Notes: generated by a model not told the origin, from the sequence alone. DNA of 64,000 nt from DATFVA01 sp963832715 (GCA_963832715.1 CAWHVB010000010.1:124001-188000); one strand, 5' to 3'; numbered from the stretch's first letter, positions 1-8,887 are shown. Numbers and translations: made by a program.

Positions 1-110
1 CCAAGCAGGATAAGCTGAATCACCGGGGCGATGAAAATTATCCCGAAGAGCCTCGGATCCCTCCTCAACTGGAGAAATTCTTTTACTATTATTGTCAGTA
101 TGATTTTCAT
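1..110 (-). CDS. ABC-2 type transporter permease, N-terminal part (cut by window edge)
   Basis: Read on the minus strand from an ATG at 110. Only about 36 residues are inside the window. They contain VKEFLQLRRDPRLFG, the cytoplasmic amphipathic start typical of ABC-2 permeases of the YhhJ/YbhR type, followed by the beginning of a hydrophobic helix. The gene starts six bases after the stop of the neighbouring ABC-2 permease, so it is probably the last gene of the same exporter operon and would form the second half of a permease heterodimer. The assignment rests on this short segment and on operon position. Confidence 0.75.
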   Translation of the reverse strand, partial: MKIILTIIVKEFLQLRRDPRLFGIIFIAPVIQLILL

Positions 111-116
111 ATGTGC

Positions 117-1247
117 CTAAATAGTTTTGCTTTTGCGGTTAATGATTGCTGCAAGTCCCAGGAAAAATATTGAGAACAATAAAAGATAGATAAGCTGATC
201 CCAGAAAGCTTCAAGTCCCACGCCTTTCAGCAGGATATCCCTCAGCACGATAATATAAAACTTCACCGGCGTGATATTCGTAAAGATCTGAATTACAGGA
301 GGCATACTTTCTATCGGAAAAACAAAACCCGAGAGCAGGAAAGAGGGGAGCAGCGAGATCAGTGACGCTATCTGAAATGCAACTTGCTGCGAGTCTGAAA
401 TGGTCGATACAAGTATCCCCAGGTTTAATGAGGCAAATAAAAATATAAATGTCGATATAAATAAAAGTAGAACGCTTCCCTTGATAGTCACATCAAACAA
501 AAAGTAGCCCGCCAGCAGTATTAATGAAGCTACAAATAATGCTATTATCGTGTACGGGATAGTCTTGCCAAGAAGCAGTTCCACCGATGAAAGAGGGGAG
601 ACATTTATCTGCTCCATCGTTCCTCTTTCTTTTTCTCTTACTATAGAGAGTGCTATTGAGATCACCGCTGTCATTATTAAAATCATTGATATCAGTCCGG
701 GTATCAGATATCGCGTGGAGTTCAGGTCGGGATTGTACAAAAACCTCGGCTCAAGGTTTATCGGGATAACAGCTTGCCTTCCTCTCACCCGAAGCAGTTC
801 ATTATTAAGCTTCGCGGAGTATGTTGCCGAAGCCGCCCGCAGGTAATTGGTGATTACTGAGGCGGTATTTGCATCTACACCCGCTACAAGTATCTGTAGA
901 TTAACCTCTCTTCCCGAATGAATATTCTGTGAGAAATCATCAGGGAAAACAATAACAACCTGGGCGTCACCGCGGTCAAGTACTGTTCTAATCTGATTTT
1001 CCGCATTCAGGTGATCGACTAGATCAAAGTAGCTTGAACTGGTTAAGCGGTTTATAAAATCTCTCGTGTTAACAGAATTATCCTGATCATAGACAGCCAG
1101 TTTTATATGATGCACATCGAAGTTTATTGCATATCCGAAAAGAATAAGAAGAACAAAAGGAAATACAAAAAGGACATACAGCATCCTTTTATCTCTCATC
1201 AACTGCCTTACTTCCTTCTTCGATATTGCTAATATTCGTGTCAGCAT
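117..1247 (-). CDS. ABC-2 type transporter permease (YbhS/YhhJ-like)
   Basis: 376 residues. The order is: a cytoplasmic start with KKEVRQLMRDKRMLY, a first membrane helix, a long extracytoplasmic domain (about residues 45-175), then a block of five helices from about residue 180 to the end. This is the ABC2_membrane_3 architecture of multidrug exporter permeases. A conserved cytoplasmic segment, REKERGTMEQINVSPL, follows the second helix. The gene lies 37 bases downstream of an ATPase gene and next to a second permease start, so the two permeases probably form the membrane channel for the two ATPases. The substrate cannot be read from sequence; relatives export drugs, cholate or other amphipaths. 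Confidence 0.9.
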   Translation of the reverse strand: MLTRILAISKKEVRQLMRDKRMLYVLFVFPFVLLILFGYAINFDVHHIKLAVYDQDNSVNTRDFINRLTSSSYFDLVDHLNAENQIRTVLDRGDAQVVIVFPDDFSQNIHSGREVNLQILVAGVDANTASVITNYLRAASATYSAKLNNELLRVRGRQAVIPINLEPRFLYNPDLNSTRYLIPGLISMILIMTAVISIALSIVREKERGTMEQINVSPLSSVELLLGKTIPYTIIALFVASLILLAGYFLFDVTIKGSVLLLFISTFIFLFASLNLGILVSTISDSQQVAFQIASLISLLPSFLLSGFVFPIESMPPVIQIFTNITPVKFYIIVLRDILLKGVGLEAFWDQLIYLLLFSIFFLGLAAIINRKSKTI

Positions 1248-1284
1248 TCTTTCTTCTTCTATCTTTTATTCTTTATCATTGCTT

Positions 1285-2238
1285 TTATTTTTTGTCTTCC
1301 CCGTTGGATTTTTCCAGCAGATGAATGAATACATCCTCTAGCGTCGGCACAATCTGATCAATCCGCTTCACATTTATATTATTTTTATTCAATACAGACC
1401 GGATCTGATCTTTACTTTCAAATTCATCATTAACAATAAGATGTATCTGGTTCCCGAAAATTGAAGTCTCACCCACAAAATCCTGTTTTTCCATTAGTTC
1501 GAGGGCATCTACAACTCTATCGCACTCGATCTCAAAGATCGGGTTTTTGATATATTCCGTTTTTAATATCTTCGAATTGCCTTCGGCTATCAGTTTGCCG
1601 GCGTTTATAAGTATTATGTTATTGCAGTACTCCGCTTCCTCCAGGTAGTGGGTTGTAACCAGTACGGTAGTCCCTTCCGCGGAGAGATCATTTATCAGTT
1701 CCCAGAAATTTCTCCTTGAAATGGGATCAACGCCGCTCGTCGGTTCATCAAGAAAAACAATACCGGGACGATGGATAACCGCAGTTCCAAGAGCAAGCCG
1801 CTGTTTTATTCCTCCGGGCAGCGAGCCGGTTAATATCTTCTGTTTGCCCTCAAGGTTAGCTGTCTGCAGAACCCATTTCTTCCTTTCCTGCAGTTCATCT
1901 CCGCTCAGTCCGTATACTCCGCCGAAAAAGTTAATATTCTCTTCAACGGTCAGGTCGTTATAAAGTGAAAACCGCTGCGACATATAACCGATACTTCGCT
2001 TGACCTTATCGGGTTCATTCATCACACTGTAACCGGCAACCAGTGCATCCCCTGAAGTCGGTTCGAGTATTCCGCACAGCATTTTTATGGTAGTCGATTT
2101 TCCTGCACCGTTCGCCCCGAGAAATCCAAACACCTCACCCTTCTCTACACTAAACGAGACATGGTCAACCGCAGTAAATTTCCCGAACTTCCTGGTAAGA
2201 TCTTTTACTTCAATTGTATTTTTCTGATTTAAATCCAT
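1285..2238 (-). CDS. ABC transporter ATPase (matches C-terminal half of YbhF)
   Basis: 317 residues. An ABC ATPase domain covers about residues 8-235: Walker A GANGAGKST, signature LPGGIKQ, Walker B IVFLDEPTSGVDP and H-loop TTHYLEEAE. A C-terminal accessory domain of about 80 residues follows, as in DrrA-type subunits. The signature differs from canonical LSGGQ, while the H-loop histidine is kept. The neighbouring ATPase shows the opposite pattern, with a good signature and a lost H-loop histidine. E. coli YbhF carries two such ATPases fused in one chain, and here they are separate adjacent genes. Presumed to power export through the permeases downstream. Confidence 0.9.
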   Translation of the reverse strand: MDLNQKNTIEVKDLTRKFGKFTAVDHVSFSVEKGEVFGFLGANGAGKSTTIKMLCGILEPTSGDALVAGYSVMNEPDKVKRSIGYMSQRFSLYNDLTVEENINFFGGVYGLSGDELQERKKWVLQTANLEGKQKILTGSLPGGIKQRLALGTAVIHRPGIVFLDEPTSGVDPISRRNFWELINDLSAEGTTVLVTTHYLEEAEYCNNIILINAGKLIAEGNSKILKTEYIKNPIFEIECDRVVDALELMEKQDFVGETSIFGNQIHLIVNDEFESKDQIRSVLNKNNINVKRIDQIVPTLEDVFIHLLEKSNGEDKK

Positions 2239-2285
2239 TTATCAGCTTTCTTTCAGTCCGTGTACATTCAATCCTGCATTTCCGG

Positions 2286-3206
2286 TCAGCCTGCTTCCTT
2301 CACCAGGTGAATAAATACATTCTCTAAAGAAGGCGGAATACTTCTCGAACTCTCGATAGTAATTCCGTTTTGTTTGAGCAGATTTTCAATTTTCCCGAAT
2401 TCTTTTTCATAACTATCGGCCACTATATTGACCCTGTCGCCGAACAACTGAACTTCATTTGTCAGATTCTGCTGAACAAGTTTATAAACCTTTCTCGCTT
2501 CCGGCGATACGATTTCGATTATTTCCTTATGAATGGCTTCTCTTATCTTCTTAGGCTCGTCAATTCTCATTATCTCTCCTTTATTCATCAGCGCTACCCG
2601 GTTGCAGCGCTCCGCTTCATCGAGATATGGAGTCGACATAAAGATTGTAATTCCTTCTTTAATCAGGTTGGACAGTATCTTCCAGAAATCTCTCCTCGAA
2701 ACGGGATCAACTCCGGTAGTGGGTTCATCAAGGTAAATAATTTTAGGACGGTGTATCAGGCTGCACGCAAGTGCAAGTTTCTGCTTCATTCCTCCTGAAA
2801 GGTTGTCTGCAAGCCTGTCTCTGAAAGGGGTCAGCCTGGTAAATTCCAGCAGCTCGTTGCGGCGCTCCTCATAATTTTTAACTCCGTGTATATCGGCGAA
2901 GAACTCTATATTTTCATCTACAGTAAGATCACCATAAAGACTAAATTTCTGGGAAAGGTACCCTATATTTTTTTGTATTTTTCTCTTGTTGTTCTTCAGA
3001 TCGTCATCCAGCACTGTTACGTTTCCTGACTCTGCTGTTATCAGTCCGCATAGGATCCTTATAGTGGTAGTTTTACCAGCACCGTCGGGACCAACGAGTC
3101 CGAACATCTCACCTTTATTGACGCTGAAAGATATTCCTTTAACTGCCTCTACATCGCCATAGGATTTCTTTAAGTTTTCTATTTTAATAGCTTCAGTCAT
3201 TCTCAT
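2286..3206 (-). CDS. ABC transporter ATPase (matches N-terminal half of YbhF)
   Basis: 306 residues with a standard ABC ATPase domain: Walker A GPDGAGKTT, signature LSGGMKQ and Walker B IIYLDEPTTGVDP. The H-loop histidine is replaced by proline (MSTPYLDEAE), so this subunit may depend on its partner for hydrolysis at one composite site. It is followed after 47 bases by the second ATPase gene and preceded by the HlyD-type adaptor gene. The start MRMTEAIKIENL offers a second in-frame ATG two codons later that could also be used. Function by family: nucleotide-binding subunit of a drug or lipid exporter. Confidence 0.9.
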   Translation of the reverse strand: MRMTEAIKIENLKKSYGDVEAVKGISFSVNKGEMFGLVGPDGAGKTTTIRILCGLITAESGNVTVLDDDLKNNKRKIQKNIGYLSQKFSLYGDLTVDENIEFFADIHGVKNYEERRNELLEFTRLTPFRDRLADNLSGGMKQKLALACSLIHRPKIIYLDEPTTGVDPVSRRDFWKILSNLIKEGITIFMSTPYLDEAERCNRVALMNKGEIMRIDEPKKIREAIHKEIIEIVSPEARKVYKLVQQNLTNEVQLFGDRVNIVADSYEKEFGKIENLLKQNGITIESSRSIPPSLENVFIHLVKEAG

Positions 3207-3336
3207 CTATCATTAGGTTTGATTAACGCCCCGGTTTCTGACCTTGGGATTTAGCCCATGTTCTAAATAAACATTCTTGAATCCGGCCATACTTGTCTAT
3301 CCTCAAATGATTTTAAGTTCTCTTGAAATATTGTAA

Positions 3337-4296
3337 TTAAATATGCACTTCCGCATCCGCAGGCATACCGGGTTTAAGTTCATACTTCGGATTATCTATT
3401 CTTACTTTCACGGCAAAAACCAGCTTGGTTCTTTCATCCTTCGTCTGGATATTCTTTGGAGTAAACTCAGCCTCCGGAGAAATATAGATCACTTTGCCGG
3501 GATAAGTTTTCCCGGGATAGGCATCCACACTCACATCAGCCTGCTGTCCCAGCTTTACCTTCCCGAGTTCTTCTTCCGACACATAAATTACCAGGTCAAC
3601 AGTTCTCAAATCTGAAACTTTAAACAGCGACGACATCTGGGTGACTGTTTCACCTTTTTCAAAAAACTTATCTACGATTACTCCGTTAATAGGCGATTGT
3701 ACATATGAATCATTTATGCTTTTCTTCAGCAGTTTTGAAGCGGCAATCTGCCTGTTGAGGTTAGCCTCAGCCTGCTGTATTTCTTCCGGTCTCGCAAAGT
3801 TTTTCAGCTTTGTAAGGTTTTCTTTTGCCGATTTCAATTGCGCCTGCGCTAATTCAAATTTTGCTTCCGCATTATCATACTGGTTCTGCGATATTGAATT
3901 TGACTGATTAAGATTCTGCATCCGTTCTTTATCTTTTTTAGCGAGGTCATAACTAACCTGAGCTTGTTTTACAGCTTCCTCAGCTTGTGTAATATCCTCT
4001 TTTCTTGCGCCGTTTTTCAGAAGATTCAGCTGGGCCCTGGCCGACTCTACACCCGCTTCCGCCTGCTCAAGCTGAAGCTGAAGTGTTTCGTTGTCTATCA
4101 TCATTACCGTATCACCCTCATTTACAAACTGACCTTCGTCATATAAGATTTTTTCTATTTCACCATTTACTTTAGAACTGACGATAACATTGGTAGCTTC
4201 AATATTACCCGAGGCTTCAATCGCATTTGGGTTGTTGCTGTTCCCGCAGCCTGTAAGCAGGATTCCGGTAATAAAAATCAAAAGTATCTTTTTCAT
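3337..4296 (-). CDS. HlyD/EmrA-type periplasmic adaptor lipoprotein (YbhG-like)
   Basis: 319 residues. Signal peptide with lipobox LTGC near residue 17, so probably lipid-anchored. A biotinyl-lipoyl-like half motif (about 30-70) precedes a long alpha-helical hairpin rich in A, Q, E and K (about 75-190), then the second lipoyl half and a beta-barrel domain (VSVDAYPGKTYPGKV). This is the membrane-fusion-protein order for tripartite exporters. It overlaps the upstream tetR-like gene by four bases (ATGA), so translation is probably coupled. No outer-membrane TolC-like gene is seen in the window. The 130 bases between this gene and the ATPase gene show no clear terminator. Confidence 0.9.
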   Translation of the reverse strand: MKKILLIFITGILLTGCGNSNNPNAIEASGNIEATNVIVSSKVNGEIEKILYDEGQFVNEGDTVMMIDNETLQLQLEQAEAGVESARAQLNLLKNGARKEDITQAEEAVKQAQVSYDLAKKDKERMQNLNQSNSISQNQYDNAEAKFELAQAQLKSAKENLTKLKNFARPEEIQQAEANLNRQIAASKLLKKSINDSYVQSPINGVIVDKFFEKGETVTQMSSLFKVSDLRTVDLVIYVSEEELGKVKLGQQADVSVDAYPGKTYPGKVIYISPEAEFTPKNIQTKDERTKLVFAVKVRIDNPKYELKPGMPADAEVHI

Positions 4297-4904
4297 TGGT
4301 TAACTCCGGGTTGAAGTTTGTTAAAAAGTTCTTTTCCCTTATCGGTTAATATGGCATTCATGAGGAGGCTGATCATAGGATCCAGTATTGATTTAGGATC
4401 GAGCTTACGCCGTATTATAAAATCGGGATTTATTATTCCTCTAATTGATGACACAAAAAACATAACTATAATGTCTGTCGGATAATCAACAACGAATCCT
4501 TCTGCCTTGCCCTGGTTTATTAGCTTTGAAATGTTCGCCAGCATCATCCTCGTTCTGAATTCATCTATCTGCTGCCAGAGATCCTGGTAATGTGACTGAA
4601 TATCCTCAAGCCATTTGTCGCCGATACTGAGAAGAAGTCTGCCTAGATGCTGAAACAAATTATAAGATTTTGTTATGGCATCATCTTCAGTTTCGAGAAT
4701 ATTCTGAATAATGGCTTTATTCTGTAAAAGGAAATTATGGACGACCTCCTTTACGAGTGATTCTTTGGATTCAAAACACTTGTAAATAGTTTTCTTGCTG
4801 ATCTTTAATCTCTTCGCAATCTCGTCCATAGGAGTCTTGTAAAACCCTTCTTTAAGGAAGATTTTTGTAGACTCATCCAGTATTTTCTGTTTTTCATCTG
4901 TCAT
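4293..4904 (-). CDS. TetR/AcrR family transcriptional regulator
   Basis: 203 residues. The N-terminal helix-turn-helix contains MDEIAKRLKISKKTIYKCF (residues about 25-43), the TetR signature; the rest is an all-helical ligand-binding domain with no recognisable ligand. It is the first gene of the exporter operon and overlaps the adaptor gene by four bases. Position and order resemble cecR in front of ybhGFSR in E. coli. Four GGAAACT-type half-sites lie immediately upstream of its start and are the likely operator, so autoregulation is expected. Ligand and exported substrate are unknown. Confidence 0.9.
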   Translation of the reverse strand: MTDEKQKILDESTKIFLKEGFYKTPMDEIAKRLKISKKTIYKCFESKESLVKEVVHNFLLQNKAIIQNILETEDDAITKSYNLFQHLGRLLLSIGDKWLEDIQSHYQDLWQQIDEFRTRMMLANISKLINQGKAEGFVVDYPTDIIVMFFVSSIRGIINPDFIIRRKLDPKSILDPMISLLMNAILTDKGKELFNKLQPGVNQ

Positions 4905-4911
4905 TTTGAGA

Positions 4912-4981
4912 GGAAACTATTTTTCCAAATATCAGTTTCCAACTTACTAATCGGAAACTAAAATGTCAAGAAATAGTTTCC
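4912..4981. promoter_or_regulatory. Candidate TetR operator: four GGAAACT/AGTTTCC half-sites
   Basis: Half-sites at 4912-4919 (GGAAACTA), 4933-4940 (CAGTTTCC), 4953-4960 (GGAAACTA) and 4974-4981 (TAGTTTCC). They form two inverted repeats of the same overall length (29 bases) with starts 41 bases apart. The middle pair also forms an inward-facing repeat. The block begins eight bases upstream of the tetR-like start codon and lies between it and the plus-strand gene at 5034, so it could control both. The symmetry is seen directly; binding by the neighbouring regulator is inferred. Confidence 0.65.
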
Positions 4982-5033
4982 AATATTTTACCAAAATTTA
5001 TTATTTTTCGACTAAAAAAGGTGAGGGGACTCT

Positions 5034-5378
5034 ATGAGGACATTATTATTATTCTGTATCCTGTTTCCATTTGTATTAACAGCGCAGCAGGAAATGGAGC
5101 AAAATCTTGATATCGCCTATCAGAATGCCAAAAAGGGAATCTACTGGGCACTTTCAAATATTCCTGAAAATAAATTACGCTTGCAGAGTGATTTAATAGC
5201 GGAAGAGAAATTATACGCCTCGGTGAAGCTGGAGAAAGAATATGAAGGGATTAAAATTGAATCAACCGGATATTATAATACCACTGAGATATCTGTAACT
5301 ATCTATAGGTCAACTGAGGGATTGATTAAAGAAGGCTATCTGAAATCGCCCCCTGCAGATAGTCTTAGTGTAGAATAA
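5034..5378 (+). CDS. Small secreted protein of unknown function
   Basis: 114 residues, not recognised. It starts with a clear signal peptide (MRTLLLFCILFPFVLTAQQ). The mature part of about 95 residues is charged, with a helical first half and a second half of alternating hydrophobic residues ending EISVTIYRSTEGLIKE, which suggests a small mixed fold. An AGGTGAGG ribosome-binding site lies about eight bases before the ATG. It is divergent from the TetR/exporter operon and shares its upstream region containing the GGAAACT sites, so it may be co-regulated. No catalytic motif or cysteine pair is visible. Confidence 0.7.
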   Translation: MRTLLLFCILFPFVLTAQQEMEQNLDIAYQNAKKGIYWALSNIPENKLRLQSDLIAEEKLYASVKLEKEYEGIKIESTGYYNTTEISVTIYRSTEGLIKEGYLKSPPADSLSVE

Positions 5379-5456
5379 AATCTTCTGAATTCAGTCGATT
5401 GATTTGCACTATGCGATTGAAAAAACTTGACTTAAAGAAAAAAAATCCTTAAAATC

Positions 5457-5502
5457 TGTAATAAATATTACAATTTATAATAAATATGTAATTATTATTA
5501 CC
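5457..5502. promoter_or_regulatory. Two 16-base palindromes before the peptidase operon
   Basis: TGTAATAAATATTACA at 5457-5472 is a perfect palindrome with 7-base arms and two central bases. TGTAATTATTATTACC at 5487-5502 repeats the pattern with arms GTAAT/ATTAC. The two start exactly 30 bases apart, about three helical turns, and the second ends one base before the ATG of the M20 peptidase gene. This looks like a paired operator for a dimeric regulator. The nearest regulator in the same region is the RpiR-family gene at 10112, but no link is proven. Confidence 0.5.
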
Positions 5503-5503
5503 G

Positions 5504-6592
5504 ATGAGCACCAGATTAATCGATATATTCATTCAGGCAGCCTCTATCAATGCTCTCTCACAGCAGGAAAAGCCGGTTGCAGATTTCATACGATCCTTCC
5601 TTGCAGACAGCCCATTTCATATAAGTGAAGATGATTCTCCTGTTAAATCAGGCAGTAATACAGGCAACATCATTTGCCGGATGGGTGATGGGGGTGATTT
5701 CGTACTTCTCTCCCATATGGATACTGCAAGGCCCACACTTAATATGCGCCCGGTATTTCAGGACGGCAGGATAAGCTCGTCGGGTAATACGGTACTTGGT
5801 GTAGATAACAGGCTTGGGATTGCTATTCTTCTCTTTACTTTGGAACAAATAACAAAAAAGAATATTCCCGTTAAAAACTTTACTATTGCTTTTACAACCT
5901 GCGAAGAAACAAGTCTCATGGGATCGAAAAGTTTAAGGCTTGGTACTCACATAAACCGGGGCTTTGTATTCGATTCATCTTATCGCCCCGGTAATTTTAT
6001 AAACTCAGCGTGCGGTTCAAAGGGATTTAAAGTCAGGATCAAAGGCAGAGCGTCTCATTCGGGAATAGCTCCCGAAAAAGGGATAAATGCTATAGCTGCT
6101 GCTGCGAATGCGCTTCACCTGATAAAACAGGGCAGAATCGATGACGAAACAACCCTCAATATCGGAAAAATAAAAGGAGGGTCCGCAGTTAACGTTGTAC
6201 CCGAAGAAACTTTTATCGAAGGTGAAGTCAGATCATTCAATATTGAGAAAGTAATGAGAGTTACAGAAAATGTTAAGAATATATTTTTGAAGGAGGCTTC
6301 TAAATCTGGTGCCGAAGCAGAATTTATTGACGACTGGGATTTTAAACCTTATACCGTAAATGCTGATTCTCCCGTGTATAAAGAAATTACAAAAGTTCTC
6401 CGGAAGGTCAATCTTGAACCGGAACCAAGGGTATCGCTTGGAGGAAGTGATGCCAATTCTCTGAATGAACTGGGTATCCCATCGGTTAACCTTGGCATTG
6501 GTGCCCAAAACCCTCATTCAAACGATGAGTTTGTTCTGATTGAGGACTTAAATAAAAGTGCAGAAATAGCAATGGAGCTGGTAACAAAATGA
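5504..6592 (+). CDS. M20/M42 family metallopeptidase (PepT-like)
   Basis: 362 residues. Zinc-site motifs in order: LLSHMDT (His-x-Asp), GVDNRLGIA (bridging Asp), CEETSLMGS (catalytic Glu-Glu), the VFDSS Asp and a C-terminal PHSND His. A dimerisation domain is inserted in the middle (CGSKGFKVRIKGRASHSG). This is the layout of tripeptidase-T-like M20 enzymes, which usually release N-terminal residues from short peptides in the cytoplasm; no signal peptide is present. The stop overlaps the cyanophycinase start (ATGA), so the two are translationally coupled. In this setting it may cleave the dipeptides released by the cyanophycinase, which is inference. No good Shine-Dalgarno is seen. Confidence 0.85.
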   Translation: MSTRLIDIFIQAASINALSQQEKPVADFIRSFLADSPFHISEDDSPVKSGSNTGNIICRMGDGGDFVLLSHMDTARPTLNMRPVFQDGRISSSGNTVLGVDNRLGIAILLFTLEQITKKNIPVKNFTIAFTTCEETSLMGSKSLRLGTHINRGFVFDSSYRPGNFINSACGSKGFKVRIKGRASHSGIAPEKGINAIAAAANALHLIKQGRIDDETTLNIGKIKGGSAVNVVPEETFIEGEVRSFNIEKVMRVTENVKNIFLKEASKSGAEAEFIDDWDFKPYTVNADSPVYKEITKVLRKVNLEPEPRVSLGGSDANSLNELGIPSVNLGIGAQNPHSNDEFVLIEDLNKSAEIAMELVTK

Positions 6593-7449
6593 AAAAATTT
6601 GCGTTAATCTATCACATACTGCTTTCCCTTTCTTTAATTCCGCTGAATGCTCAGACAAAAGGGCATCTGGTAATTATCGGCGGAGGGGACAAACCAGGAA
6701 ACATAATAGAAAAAATAATAGATCTGTCTGGCGGTGCGGATGCAAAGATAATTGTTATCCCCAATGCAAGCTCTGTCCCTGTTGAATCTGCTGAATACCA
6801 GGTAGATCAATTTAAATCATTCGGAGCAAATAATGTTGAAGCTATAACCTTTGGAAAAGAAACCGCTGACGCAGATACTGTACTTAATAAGCTTGAAAAT
6901 GCCGGCGGAATATTTTTCTGCGGCGGTGATCAAAGCAGACTTACGGCAGATCTGCTTGGTACAAAACTGCTTGATAGAATTAAACAGGTCTATTCCGAAG
7001 GCGGTGTAATCAGCGGAACAAGCGCGGGCGCCGCGGTGATGAGCAGAGTGATGATAACCGGAAATGAACTTATAAATAAAGATTCTACTGAATATTTTAA
7101 TTCGATAGAAAAAGGGAATGTTGAAACAACCATTGGATTTGGTTTCATTACCAATGCAGTAATCGATCAGCACTTTATAAAAAGGAAAAGAAATAATAGA
7201 TTATTATCTGTAATTCTTGAACATCCTGATCTCGTGGGGATTGGTATTGATGAATCAACTGCTATACTTGTAAACCCGGACAATACTTTTCAAGTTCTTG
7301 GGGAGAGCCAGGTCATTATTTATAATCCTCTCCACGCCGATGGCATAAAGATGGACGCTTCCGGAAAATTTTCGGTAAATAATGTCAGCATGAATATCCT
7401 TACTGCCGGTCAGAAATTTGATTTGAATAAGCTGCAAATCATTCAATGA
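6589..7449 (+). CDS. cphB: Secreted cyanophycinase (peptidase family S51)
   Basis: 286 residues. A signal peptide (MKKFALIYHILLSLSLIPLNAQ) indicates export, unlike intracellular CphB. The nucleophile motif GTSAGAAVMS places the catalytic serine at residue 145. The conserved DQHFIKRKRNNRL follows, matching the His and basic segment of the S51 cyanophycinase family. Family function: serine hydrolysis of cyanophycin (poly-aspartate with arginine side chains) to beta-Asp-Arg dipeptides; some relatives may cut other isopeptides. It is coupled by ATGA overlaps to the M20 peptidase upstream and the transporter downstream. An extracellular enzyme followed by a basic-amino-acid-type carrier fits scavenging of exogenous polymer. 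No cyanophycin synthetase is present in the window. Confidence 0.85.
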   Translation: MKKFALIYHILLSLSLIPLNAQTKGHLVIIGGGDKPGNIIEKIIDLSGGADAKIIVIPNASSVPVESAEYQVDQFKSFGANNVEAITFGKETADADTVLNKLENAGGIFFCGGDQSRLTADLLGTKLLDRIKQVYSEGGVISGTSAGAAVMSRVMITGNELINKDSTEYFNSIEKGNVETTIGFGFITNAVIDQHFIKRKRNNRLLSVILEHPDLVGIGIDESTAILVNPDNTFQVLGESQVIIYNPLHADGIKMDASGKFSVNNVSMNILTAGQKFDLNKLQIIQ

Positions 7450-8846
7450 ATTTAACAAAAGTAAAAATACCGAACACTTATGTTATCATCTTCTCGCTCC
7501 TCATAATTACTACCATTTTAACCTGGGTTATCCCTGCAGGTGAATACCAGAGAATCCTTGTAGATGGTAAAAAAGAAGTGGTAAATGGTTCGTTTCATTA
7601 TGAAGCCGAAAATCCGCAAGGACCGGGTGCTTTGCTTATGGCTCCTGTTCGCGGGTTCGTAGATGCTTCACTTATAATTGGACTTGTCTTTATAGTCGGC
7701 GGTGCATTTGCAGTATTTCAAAAAACCGAAGCTGTAGATTCATTAATCCTCGGTATAGCGAAACTGCATAAAGATTCGAATATTGTACGTATACTCCTGA
7801 TCCCGATTTTTATGATGATTTTCTCACTTGCTGGTGCAATATTCGGTATGAGTGAAGAAGTTATCCCTTTTATTCTTGTGTTTGTTCCCCTGGCTCTTAC
7901 TCTGGGTTATGATACAATCACAGGTGTAGCAATTCCCTTTGTAGGTGCCGGAGCCGGTTTTGCCGGGGCCTTCCTGAATCCTTTTACTGTGGGAATTGCA
8001 CAGGAAATTTCCGGGCTGCCGTTATTCAGCGGAATTGTTTACCGCGGAATCTGCTGGGTTATCACAACCTCTGTCGCTATTGCCTTCGTAATGTACTATG
8101 CGAAGAAAATAAAGAAACATCCGGAAAAAAGTGCGACCTATACACTTGATAGGGAAAAGAAAAAAAATATTGATCATTCCGAAGTGGAAAATCACAAAGG
8201 GATCTCAGGGAGGCATAAGCTTGTATTAATTACTTTTCTGGCCGGGCTGGCTGTCCTTATCTTCGGGGTTCTTAAATATCAATGGTTTATTGAGGAACTC
8301 GCAGCAGTATTCCTGATCACCGGGATTATAGTCGGTTTGGTAGGAGGATTATCTGCAAATGAAATTACCGATTCCTTCATTAAAGGCGCAAAAGACCTCG
8401 TGGGCACGGCTCTAATTATAGGTCTGGCACGGGGTATACTGATTTTATCACAGGATGGAAAAATTATTGATTCAATTCTATTTGCACTCTCATCACCGAT
8501 CTCCTCATTCCATCCTGTGGTTTCTTCACAGGCCATGTTTTTAGTTCAGACGCTCTTAAACTTTTTTGTTCCTTCAGGGAGCGGGCAGGCTGTTTTGACA
8601 ATGCCCATTATGTCGCCGCTCTCTGACCTGGTTAATGTATCAAGGCAGACAGCTGTCCTTGCTTTTCAGTTCGGCGACGGTTTTAGTAATATGATCATTC
8701 CTACTTCGGCAGTGACCATGGGAGTACTGTCGCTTGCAGAAATTCCGTGGGAAAAATGGGCTCGCTGGATTCTTCCCCTGGAAATAATTTTTCTTGTAAC
8801 AGGAATGATCCTGCTGATACCCCCGTTCCTGTTCGGCTGGCATTAA
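7446..8846 (+). CDS. YfcC/ArcD-like amino-acid or dipeptide transporter
   Basis: 466 residues, almost entirely hydrophobic, with roughly 12 membrane helices and a polar cytoplasmic loop near residues 215-260. The N-terminus PNTYVIIFSLLIITTILTWV followed by IPAGEYQR, the repeat LVFIVGGAFAVFQKTEAV, and VPSGSGQAVLTMPIMSPL near the C-terminus are typical of the YfcC family (C4-dicarboxylate anaerobic carrier superfamily, with putative basic-amino-acid antiporters). It overlaps cyanophycinase by four bases, so it is the third gene of a coupled operon. The expected cargo is arginine, aspartate or their dipeptides, inferred from context only. Confidence 0.85.
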   Translation: MNLTKVKIPNTYVIIFSLLIITTILTWVIPAGEYQRILVDGKKEVVNGSFHYEAENPQGPGALLMAPVRGFVDASLIIGLVFIVGGAFAVFQKTEAVDSLILGIAKLHKDSNIVRILLIPIFMMIFSLAGAIFGMSEEVIPFILVFVPLALTLGYDTITGVAIPFVGAGAGFAGAFLNPFTVGIAQEISGLPLFSGIVYRGICWVITTSVAIAFVMYYAKKIKKHPEKSATYTLDREKKKNIDHSEVENHKGISGRHKLVLITFLAGLAVLIFGVLKYQWFIEELAAVFLITGIIVGLVGGLSANEITDSFIKGAKDLVGTALIIGLARGILILSQDGKIIDSILFALSSPISSFHPVVSSQAMFLVQTLLNFFVPSGSGQAVLTMPIMSPLSDLVNVSRQTAVLAFQFGDGFSNMIIPTSAVTMGVLSLAEIPWEKWARWILPLEIIFLVTGMILLIPPFLFGWH

Positions 8847-8887
8847 TAGTTCTTAAATAATTGCGAATCAACAATAGGAGGTTCTTT

